Source: Eledone cirrhosa (taxonomy: Eukaryota > Mollusca > Cephalopoda > Octopoda > Eledonidae). Taken from it: a DNA stretch of 64,000 nucleotides. The DNA is taken from NCBI GenBank assembly GCA_964016885.1, contig OZ024744.1, positions 70,014,778-70,078,777 of the forward strand, read 5' to 3'. Below, in pieces: positions 42,351-54,079 of this stretch (its first letter is position 1; each line of letters starts with the position of its first letter). The notes beneath the pieces were generated by a model. It did no database searches. It saw only the letters and a list, made by a program, of their open reading frames with translations, and had not been told where the DNA came from. The position numbers were made by a program, and so were the translations under genes.

Positions 42351-42960
42351 AGTAACGAGCGCGGGACTGCGTACGGTTTATAATTTTTGATCCCATTAGT
42401 AAAATAAGTTGGATTACTTTGAATAAATAATGAATGAATATTACATAATTTATCTACTAAATTTCGTGGCTGTTCATTAAATATATTTTATAACTTATTT
42501 AAAGATTCAGTTTTTTTAAATGTTCAAATGTCAACACTTCCGATTAGCGGTCGCTTAAATAAATATTCATATATTTCTGTCACTAATGTTCTCCCAATGT
42601 GGTATTTAGTCACTTTTGTATTTATTTTTATTTATTTATTTTTTATTTTATTTTTTTTATGGAAGATAGATAATATTAGAGAAAAGCAATGAAGAATGAC
42701 ATGATGCTGACATGATGTGTGTTTTTATTTTATTTTTCCTTTCCTTCTTCCTTTTCCAGCCTCACTTTCATATAGATTGCATTTTTGTTTTTAAAATCCA
42801 ACGTCAATAAATACACCAGGATTTTCTCATTCTGATGATTGAAAGCAACATTTTTTTGCTTTTAAGAAACCACTGGTAAATGATATAATTGCCTTATGTT
42901 GTTTATTACATAACTATTAAGCTCTGTTACCTACATAGAGCACTCTTTTTTCCTGGACTT
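42351..42960. other. AT-rich DNA, no gene
   Basis: 42830-42945 repeats the family noted at 41990-42070 and ends in ACCTACATAGAGCACTCTTT, also found at 61655-61690. Confidence 0.55.
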
Positions 42961-43130
42961 TTCCGACGGAATTACTTCACATATATATATATATACAAAT
43001 GTTAGTACAGCATCAACGAAGCTTTTGGCTGCGGCCAAGCTAACGAATGCAGCTTAGCACTCGATGGGGAATATTACCCTAGAGTTATAACAATACGTTT
43101 AGAGAGCTTTGTAAATCAAATATAGCGACC

Positions 43131-43309
<179 letters not shown>

Positions 43310-43311
43310 GA

Positions 43312-43618
43312 AAAAGTGAAGAATAACATGGTCAACAGTACAAAAAAGGGGAATTTTTTTACAGTCTAACAATTGTTTCTCTGATTAAGTTGTCTAAAAA
43401 TTGATGAACACTAGAAGCAGTGCCACTCAATTTTAAATACAATGTTAGCTCAATCAGAACATCAGAGACTATTACAAAAAATATATAACCGGCAAATCTA
43501 CAAACTCACCATCTACGTAAACCTCTTGTTGAGTCAAACAACGCCGTACGCTAAAACTATATCCATAATAAGTATTCACAACCTCTAACTGGATTACCTA
43601 TAACGATATTTTGTTATC

Positions 43619-43620
<2 letters not shown>
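43312..43620 (+). repeat. Dispersed repeat, shared with 32947-33275
   Basis: AAGAATAACATGGTCAACAG, CTTGTTGAGTCAAACAACGC and CATAACCTCTAACTGGATTA-type blocks occur in the same order at 32960-33260. Confidence 0.75.
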
Positions 43621-43697
<77 letters not shown>

Positions 43698-43716
43698 TTC
43701 AAAATATTAATAAATA

Positions 43717-43782
43717 TATTTTATTATACATATTTCAGAGATACTGAGCTATTTCAACAGTACGTCCTCATCAGATAAAATA
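43717..43782 (-). ncRNA. Hammerhead ribozyme motif, left arm
   Basis: Minus strand: TATTTTAT, CTGATGA, hairpin (GGACGTACTG / CAGTATCTCT), GAAA, then ATATGTAT as a tiny helix III, A17, and ATAAAATA. Helix I pairs over 8 bp. All core positions C3 U4 G5 A6 G8 A9 G12 A13 A14 are present. The closing pair of helix II is a weak G-U. Confidence 0.75.
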
Positions 43783-44133
43783 AGTTGATGCCTGACATAC
43801 CTTGACTATGTTGATGGTTATAATTTAGTCATGGCAGTGATTAGTTATGACAAAACTCAATATTTATATACCTTAAGTTGAAACATGAAAAATTACATAT
43901 AATACAGAGGGTGCGTATGAGAATGTGTAAAAAGATATATAAATAATTAACAATATATAATACATAAACTTCTATAACTGTTAAAAATTTAAATAATAAT
44001 AATATATTCATACCTCATTATTGTTGATAGTGTAAGTGAGAGATCGAGATAGCAAATCATGAGGAAAGAGTTTTGTCATAACTAATCACTGCCATGACTA
44101 AATTATAACCATCAACATAGCCAAGCATCAACT

Positions 44134-44199
44134 TATTTTATCTGATGAGGAAGTACTGCTGAAATAGCTCAGTATCTCTGAAATATGTATAATAAAATA
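44134..44199 (+). ncRNA. Hammerhead ribozyme motif, right arm
   Basis: Same layout as the left arm: helix I 44134-44141 / 44192-44199, CTGATGA 44142-44148, and GAAA 44180-44183. It differs from the left arm at GGAAGTACTGC vs GGACGTACTGT, outside the core. Confidence 0.75.
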
Positions 44200-44249
44200 T
44201 ATTTGATCACATGAATGTCTATATTTATTAATATTTTGAACTAATATAT

Positions 44250-44940
44250 TAATAACTCCAGAAAACTTCTTGTAGAGTGCTTATAATCTATTGTGAAACT
44301 TTATTCATTGATGAATTCATTGAACCTTGTTAAACTTTTAATTATATATATATATAGTAATAATAATAAATTTGAAGACTAAAATCCAAAGAGGGCTCAA
44401 TAGGGATAAATATATATCAAATATATAAGAACCGTAGAGCAAATATTTATTAAAATAACAGATTAAAATTTAAGCAAAGAATCGCAGCTTTCACCCTTAA
44501 CGGGATCTTCTGAAACTAAAAAAATCAGTGAGCGCAGAAGTAAAACAAATATTTATATCCCAGACAGAAATGTTAACTTTTATTTCTATATACTTTTTTT
44601 AATATAATTGTCTGCTGGTGGATTTTGTATTTCGCTCTATATCTTCACCATCAACAAGAGGAAGGCATCGACGACAACAGTGACGTTAACAACAACAACT
44701 CTACCATTAACAAGAGGAAGCATCAGTGACTCACCTCCAGCCACAAGGTCCTATGACAAACTGCTAAGTTGCTCGCATGTGTGCGTGCTGAACTCTGGGT
44801 CTTTCCGCTGGGAACAACCCCCTGTCCCCCCCCCCCTTTTTTGTACATTCATCCATTCACTCATTCATTTACTAACATTCTACCTTCCTGTGTCTCACCC
44901 TCCATGCAACCCCTTCTTTTCTCTCTTGTTTTCTGACACC
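44250..44940. other. AT-rich DNA with dispersed pieces
   Basis: 44254-44300 carries CTCCAGAAAACTTCTTGTAG then AGTGCTTATAATC, which follows ribozyme copies elsewhere. 44455-44510 (ACAGATTAAAATTTAAGCAA .. GCTTTCACCC) recurs at 55607-55660 and inverted at 33535-33580. No gene recognised. Confidence 0.6.
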
Positions 44941-44964
44941 TCCATATATATAGGTGAGCTATGA

Positions 44965-46960
44965 GGCCTTCTTACCAGCACTTTCCCTCCCACCCACACA
45001 CGCCAGTCACCCACCCCTGATGCCGCTCGGTACCCCAGTCCCCGGCCCCACGCCCCATCACCATCCTTCCAAACCGACACCTGCAGCACTTGCAGCACCA
45101 CTAACAAATGGAAGAGGGGCCGGAACTGTCTGGGGTGTGGCTGCTTCCACCACCTCACCTGCGTTGGCTTGACTCGTCGAGCTTCCAATGCCCTCGCAGA
45201 TTGGAGGTGCAGGAGCTGCCTCTTTCCCACGTCTTCTCAACCACGGCCGTCTGGCACACCACTAGATGGGACAGCGAGCTTGTCTGACGCCCGAGCCTTG
45301 CTGGTCAACATCTCTCGGCTCAGGCGGCTCCGGAAGATCCCACTCAGGATCCCGAGAACGGCACGGGTGCCGGTAGCCGATGCCCTCACCTCCTCGATTG
45401 AGAGCGCCCTGGACTCCAATCGATCCAGTGACTGGGAGCGGTTGCTCTATTTCGCCCCACTCGCCCTCGGCCTCCCCAGCTCTGGCGCTGACCGGGTCGG
45501 CCGGTCAATAGCAGACTTCGTCAAGGCCAATGTCTCGTCCTTTGGGCGAGCGCCCATTCCAAGCGTGCCCAGGGACGCCACACACCCCACCCTCAGGTAC
45601 CCCTTATCCTCCACCCCTGAGGCCAGCGCCTAGCGTTTTCGTGACCAAGTAAACGCCAAGCTTATCATGGGTGATGTCTCGGCCGCAGTCAGAGTTGTTC
45701 CCACCGAGGAGGTCCTGGCTGCTCTGCGACTCAAACACCCTGAGCCACCCACTGATCTCAGACCCATACCCTCACCCGACCCCCACTTGCTCCTTGTGGC
45801 TTCTGATGCAGACATCATGTCCGCCATCAGTTGCTTCCCAGCTAGCAGGTGCGGAGGTGTTGATGGTCTCCAACCAGGCCACCTCAAGGAGTTGACATCC
45901 CCCCTCTCCGCTGAGGCCGGGCGCCGTCTTCTGAGTGAAATTGTAGTGCTCACCACTAAGCTCATCCATGGTGCCCAGGACCTTTACGCCCGTGGCCTCT
46001 TTTTTTCGGCCAACCTCACCGCTCTCAGGAAGAAAGAGAGTGGCATACGCCCCATTGCTGTGGGCAATGTATTCCGGAGGCTGACTGCCAAGGTGATCTG
46101 CAAGTCCGTAACACACGAAATGGGTGAGGAGTTTAGTCAGGTGCAACTAGGTGTCGGCGTGTCCGGTGGTTGCGAGGAGGCCGCTCATGCAACCAGGCAG
46201 TTCTTCAACAGCTGCCCATCAGAACCGGCATCCAGGGACTCCAGGCACCTCATTGTCAAGCTTGACATGAGGAATGCCTTCAACTCTCTACGCCGGGATA
46301 ATCTGCTCGAGGCCTGCCTCAGCTGAGCCCCCCCCTGCCTACCCGCTGGCCGACCTGTCATATGGAGCACCAAGCATGCTCCTTGCTGCTGATACAGTCA
46401 TACCCTCGGCTACTGGGGTCCAACAGGGTGACCCTTTGGGACCCCTCCTGTTCGGTATTGACCACATCGCCCAGAGTATCACGGCCCCTCTCAACATTTG
46501 GTATCTGGATGATGCTACCTTGGGCAGGCCCGTACAGACGGTCTACCATGACCTTCAATCGGTGGTTCCTGCCCTGGCGGGAATCGGCCTCCAGGTCAAC
46601 TCCGCCAAGTCGGAGGTGGTGAACGTCAGCCTCGATGTTGCGAGCTTTGCAGCCTCTTTCTTGGACGTGCGGTCCATTCTCCGCCAGGTTCAGGTGACCC
46701 TCAAAGAGGATGTCCTCATCCTCGGATCACCGATCCACCCACCGGCCATCCGCTCCACCATCAGGTCCAGGCTTCAACAGCTCCAGACTCTCACGAGCCG
46801 ACTGGGCTTGACTGACGGCCACCCAGCTCTCTTTCTGCTGAGGAACTGCTTCGCCATGCCGAAGCTCCTCTATACACTCCGCAGCGCTCCGTGCTACACC
46901 CAGACATCTCTCCTCGCTGACCTCGATACTTGTATCCGAGCAGCAGCCGAATGTTTTTTA
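44965..46960 (+). pseudogene. GC-rich LINE: zinc finger plus YLDD reverse transcriptase
   Basis: The open frame begins after TGA (44962-44964) with no ATG in view. A PHD-like finger lies at 45080-45220 (CSTC .. CLGCGCFHHLTC .. WRCRSC). A Ser/Arg-rich linker runs to an in-frame TAG at 45631-45633 and the same frame continues to TGA at 46324. That stretch carries GVDGLQPGHLKEL, RPIAVGNVFRRL and the first catalytic Asp in IVKLDMRNAFNSL (46252-46290). After a frameshift at a C8 run (about 46329-46336) come GVQQGDPLGPLLF (46405) and WYLDDATLG (46500-46525). The ORF is lost at about 46960, where the hammerhead element joins. Unlike the AT-rich surroundings it is about 60% GC. Confidence 0.88.
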
Positions 46961-46980
46961 ACCTTCATATCATGTCTCCC

Positions 46981-47051
46981 TATTTTATCTGACGAAAACG
47001 CAAATGTCATCTCATGATGATAATTGTTTTTGAAATGCGCATAATAAAATA
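46981..47051 (+). ncRNA. Hammerhead ribozyme motif at the LINE breakpoint
   Basis: TATTTTAT 46981-46988; CTGACGA 46989-46995 (position 7 may be any base); helix II with GTCATC / GATGAT; GAAA 47032-47035; helix III ATGCGCAT; ATAAAATA 47044-47051. All core positions are intact. Confidence 0.78.
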
Positions 47052-47081
47052 CATGGAACTCTTTTAACCATCTTTTGATCT

Positions 47082-47089
<8 letters not shown>

Positions 47090-47140
<51 letters not shown>

Positions 47141-47213
47141 AACAAAAGATGGTTAAAAGAGTTCCATGTATTTTATTATGCGCATTTATTGTACTACAAT
47201 AAAACTCACCTCC

Positions 47214-47215
<2 letters not shown>
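47090..47215. repeat. (TA)n with inverted ribozyme-element ends
   Basis: A TA run at 47093-47138. ACATGGAACTCTTTTAACCA (47052-47071) recurs inverted at about 47150-47170, followed by a ribozyme copy cut off in helix III. Confidence 0.85.
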
Positions 47216-47311
<96 letters not shown>

Positions 47312-47315
47312 GAGA

Positions 47316-47392
<77 letters not shown>
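47216..47392. repeat. (TA)n(GA)n microsatellite
   Basis: TA 33 bp, then ~145 bp GA with GGG breaks. Confidence 0.97.
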
Positions 47393-47395
<3 letters not shown>

Positions 47396-47502
47396 CTTAT
47401 TTTTTCAAGACATTTTGTATAGAAATCAACACATCTTTTCACAAAAAAAAAAAAAAATTTCGAAAAATGTTGCAACCGAAGGAAGACAGGAAGACGATAC
47501 TT

Positions 47503-47794
47503 TGGTTCGTGGAGACGTTCCCTGGCAAAGAACAGGGGAAAACGAAGATAATACGTCATTATTTGGAGCGGTGAAAACAATTACACGCAAAGACAAAATC
47601 ACGTTTATGGTATAAATGAAGTCGTAGACTAATATTCTATTTAGGTGGTTCGTGGAGACGTTCCCTGGCAATGAACGGATAAAACGAAGATAATACGTCA
47701 TTATTTGGGGGAGTGAGAACAATTACACGCAAAGACAAAACCACGTTATAATGTCTCGTTATAAATGAAGTCGTAGACTAAAATTCTATTTAGG
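47503..47794. repeat. Two-copy tandem duplication, ~143 bp
   Basis: GGTTCGTGGAGACGTTCCCT occurs at 47503 and 47646. Each unit ends ACTAAxATTCTATTTAGG. The copies differ by small indels. Confidence 0.9.
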
Positions 47795-48063
47795 AAACCG
47801 AATGATTCTCAGCTTCAGAGTTAAGAAAAATGTAAATAAACAGAGGTTATTGAAATCAACAAAAATTAAATATATACGCATCCATATACGTACATACACA
47901 TGCATGCGCGAAAACACCCGCCATGGGGATGCAAATACAAGCACGTACTCAAAAACACGCGCGCACATACAAGCCCACGCAACGCCTGTACCCGCACACA
48001 TACGAACGTATATACATATATGTGTAATATATAAGAGCAAAAGATGGTTAAAAGAGTTCCATG

Positions 48064-48134
48064 TATTTTATTATGCGCATTTCAAAAACAAATATCATCA
48101 TGCAATAACATTTGCGTTTTCGTCAAATAAAATA
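48064..48134 (-). ncRNA. Hammerhead motif with a broken core
   Basis: Same helices as its partner, but CTGACGA reads TTGACGA: the invariant C3 is U, which is expected to abolish cleavage. Confidence 0.65.
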
Positions 48135-48160
48135 GGGAGACATGATATGAAGGTTAAGGT

Positions 48161-48251
48161 TATTTTATCTGACGAAAACGCAAATGTTATTGCATGATGA
48201 TATTTGTTTTTGAAATGCGCATAATAAAATACATGGAACTCTTTTAACCAT
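48161..48251 (+). ncRNA. Hammerhead ribozyme motif
   Basis: TATTTTAT 48161-48168; CTGACGA 48169-48175; helix II with CAAAT / ATTTG; GAAA 48232-48235; helix III ATGCGCAT; ATAAAATA 48244-48251. The core is intact. Confidence 0.78.
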
Positions 48252-48489
48252 CTTTTGATCTTATATATTATTTATACTCCAGTCCTACAAACTGTAGAGT
48301 GCTTCTTATCCGATATCTGCATTGCTTTATTGTACTACAATAAAACTCACCTCCTACATATATGTGTATATAGATATAAACATACATATACTCTCTCACA
48401 CATACACTCACACATGTGTAGTGAATCTTTAATTGCTGGTCTCTCTATATTTTGACATCATCTCCTTCCTCATTCATTATGTGTAGATG

Positions 48490-51400
48490 TGTGTATGTAA
48501 TCTACAGCGTGTATAGCTTATATGTATGTATGTACCTGTCTAGTGTGTATCTATTTTGTGTATGTATTTCTAGATATATGTGTATCTAATATGTATGTAT
48601 ATATCTAGTGTTTGTGTCTACTTTGTATATGTATGTCTAGATATATGTGTATTTAATATGTATGTATATATCTAATGTCTGTCTGTGTTTCTATATGTAA
48701 GTGTAGTTATGTGTATATAGCTAATATGTATGTATATATCTAGTGTCTGTTTGTTTGTGTATATATGTGTAAATATGTGTATATATCTAATATGTATGTA
48801 TATATCTAATGTCTGTCTGTGTTTGTGTATATATGTGTATATAGCTAATATGTATGTATATATCTAGTGTCTGTCTGTGTTTGTGTATATATGTGTAAAT
48901 ATGTATATATCTAATATGTATGTATATATCTAATGTCTGTCTGTGTTTGTGTATATATGTGTATATAGCTAATATGTATGTATATATCTAGTGTCTGTCT
49001 GTGTTTGTGTATATATGTGTATATAGCTAATATGTATGTATATATCTAGTGTCTGTCTGTGTTTGTGTATATATGTGTAAATATGTGTATATAGCTAATG
49101 TGTATGTATATATCTAGTGTCTCTGTGTTTGTGTATATATGTGTAAATATGTGTATATAGCTAATATGTATGTATATATCTAGTGTCTGTCTGTGTTTGT
49201 GTATATATGTGTAAATATGTGTATATAGCTAATGTGTATGTATATATCTAGTGTCTGTTTGTGTTTGTGTGTATATGTGTAAATATGTGTATATAGCTAA
49301 TATGTATGTGTATATCTAGTGTCTGTCTGTGTTTGTGTATATATGTGTAAATATGTGTATATATGTGTAAATATGTGTATATAGCTAATATGTAAGTATA
49401 TATCTAGTGCATGTGTCTATTTTGTGTGTGTATATGTCTAGTGTCTTTCTGTTTTTATATGTATATATAGATATGTGTATATCTGATATGTATGTATATG
49501 TCTAGTGTCAGTTTTGTGCGTATATATGTGTAGACATGACGCAGGAGATGGCAGCGATAATGAGGGACAGAGACCGCTGGAGAGAGCTCGTCCATGGGTA
49601 TCGGGAATTTTACCCGCCCTAGATAGATATGTGTAGATATGTCTGTATCTAATATGTATGTATATATCTAGTGCCTGTCTGTGTTTGTGTATGTATATCT
49701 AGTGTATAACTCTGTTTTGAGTATGTGTGTTGATGTGTGTGTATATCTAATATGTATGTATATATCTAGTGTCTGTCTGTGTTTATGTATATATGTGTAT
49801 ATATCTAATATGTATATATCTAGTGTCTGTTTGTGTATATATGTGTATATAGCTAATATGTATGTATATATCTAGTGTATGTCTGTGTTTGTGTATATAT
49901 GTGTAAATATGTGTATATATCTAATATGTATGTATATATCTAGTGTTTGTGTATATATGTGTAAACATGTGTATATAGTTAATATGTATGTATATATCTA
50001 GTGTCTGTCTGTGTATATATGTGTAAATATGTATATATCTAATATGTATGTATATATCTAGTGTCTGTCTGTTTGTGTATATATGTGTAAATATGTGTAT
50101 ATATCTAATAAGTATGTATATATCTAGTGTCTGTCTGTTTGTGTATATATGTGTAAATATGTGTATATATCTAATAAGTATGTATATATCTAGTGTCTGT
50201 CTGTTTGTGTATATATGTGTATATAGCTAATATGTATGTATATATCTAGTGTCTGTCTGTGTTTGTGTATATATGTGTAAATATGTATATATCTAATATG
50301 TATGTATATAACTAGTGTCTGTCTGTTTGTGTATATATGTGTAAATATGTGTATATAGCTAATATGTATGTATATATCTAGTGTCTGTCTGTGTATATAT
50401 GTGTATATAGCTAATGTGTGTGTATATATCTAGTGTCTGTCTGTTTGTGTATATATGTGTAAATATGTGTATATAGCTAATGTGTGTGTATATATCTAGT
50501 GTCTGTCTGTATATATATGTGTAAATATGTGTAAATAGCTAATATGTATGTATATATCTAGTGTCTGTCTGTGTTTGTGTATATATGTGTATATACCTAA
50601 TATGTATGTATATAACTAGTGTCTGTCTGTTTGTGTAAATATGTGTATATATCTAGTGTCTGTCTGTGTTTATGTATATATGTGTAAATATGTGTATATA
50701 GCTAATGTGTGTGTATATATCTAGTGTCTGTCTGTGTTTATGTATATATGTGTAAATATGTGTATATAGCTAATGTGTGTGTATATATCTAGTGTCTGTC
50801 TGTCTGTATATATATGTGTAAATATGTGTATATATCTAATAAGTATGTATATATCTAGTGTCTGTCTGTGTTTGTGTATATATGTGTAAATATGTGTATA
50901 TATCTAATATGTATGTGTATATCTAGTGTCTGTCTGTGTTTATGTATATATGTGTAAATATGTATATATCTAATATGTATGTATATATCTAGTGTCTGTC
51001 TGTGTATATATGTGTAAATATGTATATATCTAATATGTATGTATATATCTAGTGTCTGTCTGTTTGTGTATATATGTGTAAATATGTGTATATATCTAAT
51101 ATGTATGTGTATATCTAGTGTCTGTCTGTGTTTATGTATATATGTGTAAATATGTATATATCTAGTGTCTGTCTGTGTTTGTGTATATATGTGTAAATAT
51201 GTATATATCTAATATGTATGTATATAACTAGTGTCTGTCTGTTTGTGTATATATGTGTAAATATGTGTATATAGCTAATATGTATGTATATATCTAGTGT
51301 CTGTCTGTGTATATATGTGTATATAGCTAATGTGTGTGTATATATCTAGTGTCTGTCTGTTTGTGTATATATGTGTAAATATGTGTATATAGCTAATGTG

Positions 51401-53550
51401 TGTGTATATATCTAGTGTCTGTCTGTCTGTATATATATGTGTAAATATGTGTATATATCTAATAAGTATGTATATATCTAGTGTCTGTCTGTGTTTGTGT
51501 ATATATGTGTAAATATGTATATATCTAATATGTATGTATATATCTAGTGTCTACCTGTGTTTGTGTATATATGTGTAAATATGTGTATATATCTAATATG
51601 TATGTGTATATCTAGTGTCTGTCTGTGTTTATGTATATATGTGTAAATATGTATATATCTAATATGTATGTATATAACTAGTGTCTGTCTGTTTGTGTAT
51701 ATATGTGTAAATATGTGTATATAGCTAATATGTATGTATATATCTAGTGTCTGTCTGTGTATATATGTGTAAATATGTGTATATATCTAATATGTATGTA
51801 TATATCTAGTGTCTGTCTGTTTGTGTATATATGTGTAAATATGTGTATATATCTAATATGTATGTATATATCTAGTGTCTATCTGTTTGTGTATATATGT
51901 GTATATATGTGTATATACCTAATATGTATGTATATAACTAGTGCCTGTCTGTTTGTGTAAATATGTGTATATATCTAGTGTCTGTCTGTGTTTATGTATA
52001 TATGTGTAAATATGTGTATATAGCTAATGTGTGTGTATATATCTAGTGTCTGTCTGTTTGTGTATATATGTGTAAATATGTGTATATAGCTAATGTGTGT
52101 GTATATATCTAGTGTCTGTCTGTCTGTATATATATATGTGTAAATATGTGTATATAGCTAATATGTATGTATATATCTAGTGTCTGTCTGTGTTTGTGTA
52201 TATATGTGTATATACCTAATATGTATGTATATAACTAGTGTCTGTCTGTTTGTGTAAATATGTGTATATATCTAGTGTCTGTCTGTGTTTATGTATATAT
52301 GTGTAAATATGTGTATATAGCTAATGTGTGTGTATATATCTAGTGTCTGTCTGTTTGTGTATATATGTGTAAATATGTGTATATAGCTAATGTGTGTGTA
52401 TATATCTAGTGTCTGTCTGTCTGTATATATATATGTGTAAATATGTGTATATAGCTAATATGTATGTATATATCTAGTGTCTGTCTGTGTTTGTGTATAT
52501 ATGTGTATATACCTAATATGTATGTATATAACTAGTGTCTGTCTGTTTGTGTAAATATGTGTATATATCTAGTGTCTGTCTGTGTTTATGTATATATGTG
52601 TAAATATGTGTATATATCTAATATGTATGTGTATATCTAGTGTCTGTCTGTGTTTGTGTATATATGTGTATATATCTAATATGTATGTATATATCTAGTG
52701 TCTGTCTGTTTGTGTATATATGTGTAAATATGTGTATATATCTAGTGTCTGTCTGTTTGTGTATATATGTGTAAATATGTGTATATATCTAATGTCTGTC
52801 TGTGTTTATGTATATATGTGTAAATATGTGTATATATCTAGTGTCTGTCTGTTTGTGTATATATGTGTAAATATGTGTATATATCTAATGTCTGTCTGTG
52901 TTTATGTATATATGTGTAAATATGTGTATATATCTAGTGTCTGTCTGTGTTTGTGTATATATATGTGTAAATATGTGTATATATCTAATAAGTGTGTATA
53001 TATCTAGTGTCTGTCTATTTTGTGTATATAAGTGTAAATATGTGTATATATCTAATAAGTATGTATATATCTAGTGTCTGTCTATTTTGTGTATATATGT
53101 GTAAATATGTGTATATAGCTAATATGTATGTATATATCTAATGTCTGTCTGTGTTTCTGTATATATGTGTAAATATGTATATATATCTAATATGTATAAA
53201 TCTATCCAGTGTATATGTCTATTTTGCGTATGTATGTGTAGATATGTCTGTATCTAATATGTATGTATATATCTAATGTCTGTATATAATATGTATGTAT
53301 ATATCTAGTGTCTTTCTCTGTTTTGTGTATATGTATGTGTAGATGTGTGTATATATCTAATGTGTATGTATATGTGTCTGTGTCGGTTTTGTGTATGTAT
53401 GTGTTTATATCTAATATGTATGTATATGTCTAGTGTGTGGATCTCTGTTATGTATGTGTAGATATGTGTGTATCTATTTAATATCTATGTATATGTCTAG
53501 TGTCTTATATGTATGTATATGTCTAGTCTATCTGTTTTTGTGTATGCGTA
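48490..53550. repeat. ~5-kb minisatellite, ~58-67-bp unit
   Basis: The unit TGTATATAGCTAATATGTAT + GTATATATCTAGTGTCTGTC + TGTGTTTGTGTATATATGTG, with an optional TAAATA extension, repeats some 75 times. Local higher-order copies are visible (for example 52025-52240 versus 52320-52540). Cys/Tyr/Val-rich frames are artefacts. Confidence 0.95.
49535..49621 (+). pseudogene. LINE C-terminal fragment inside the minisatellite
   Basis: Encodes DMTQEMAAIMRDRDRWRELV then HGYREFYP-stop, the A-x-x-x-RDR-x-WR ending typical of RTE ORF2 C-termini. It interrupts the tandem units once. Confidence 0.55.
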
Positions 53551-53658
53551 GATATCTGAGTATCTTATATATATATATATTATTAATGAAGTGATTCCGT
53601 CGGCAAAATATTAATAAATGAGAAATATCATAACCAAAGTATATATTTTATTATACAC

Positions 53659-53930
53659 TAGCTAATGTGTATGTATATATCTAGTGTCTGTCTGTGTTTG
53701 TGTATATATGTGTAAATATGTGTATATAGCTAATATGTATGTGTATATCTAGTGTCTGTCTGTGTTTATGTATATATGTGTAAATGTGTATATAGCTAAT
53801 ATGTATGTATATATCTAGTGCATGTGTCTATTTTGTGTGTGTATATGTCTAGTGTCTTTCTGTTTTTATATGTATATATAGATATGTGTATATCTATATA
53901 TACATATAAAAACAGAAAGACACTAGCAGA
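53659..53930. repeat. Detached minisatellite block with a terminal hairpin
   Basis: Same unit as 48490-53550, separated by a ribozyme-element fragment (53590-53655). It ends in a ~34-bp-arm palindrome (53851-53926, AGTGTCTTTCTGTTTTTATA and inverse). Confidence 0.9.
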
Positions 53931-54079
53931 ATGGCCTGGCGTTGCTCGGGATTTGCTCTAGGGTTCTTATATATTTGATATATATTTCTCCTTATCGAGC
54001 CTCGTGAAATAAATACGTTTGTTTATATTTTGTTATTGTGTATGCAAAAATATCTGTACACGAATATATAATTATATAT

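Larger units (their letters stand above)
43694..44245. mobile_element. Foldback element made of two inverted hammerhead copies
   Basis: 43694-43865 and about 44080-44245 are reverse complements (~170 bp). Each ends TTAGTTCAAAATATTAATAA and contains a hammerhead. The ~215-bp loop is AT-rich. It lies next to a TA run. Confidence 0.85.
48027..48268. mobile_element. Foldback element of two inverted hammerhead copies, ~105-bp arms
   Basis: AAAGATGGTTAAAAGAGTTC to TTTCGTCAAATAAAATAG on the left is mirrored by TATTTTATCTGACGAAAACG to GAACTCTTTTAACCATCTTT on the right. The loop is ~30 nt. It is near-perfect apart from the ribozyme C3 position. Confidence 0.9.

Noticed and set aside
45630..45965. Minus-strand frames over the GC-rich LINE
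   Set aside because: Shadows of the plus-strand reverse transcriptase caused by high GC at third positions.
48490..53550. Cys/Tyr-rich frames such as those near 52720-53007
   Set aside because: Products of the minisatellite unit; stops fall at the same unit positions.
48490..53550. CRISPR-like array
   Set aside because: Units are directly adjacent without unique spacers, and the sequence is eukaryotic.
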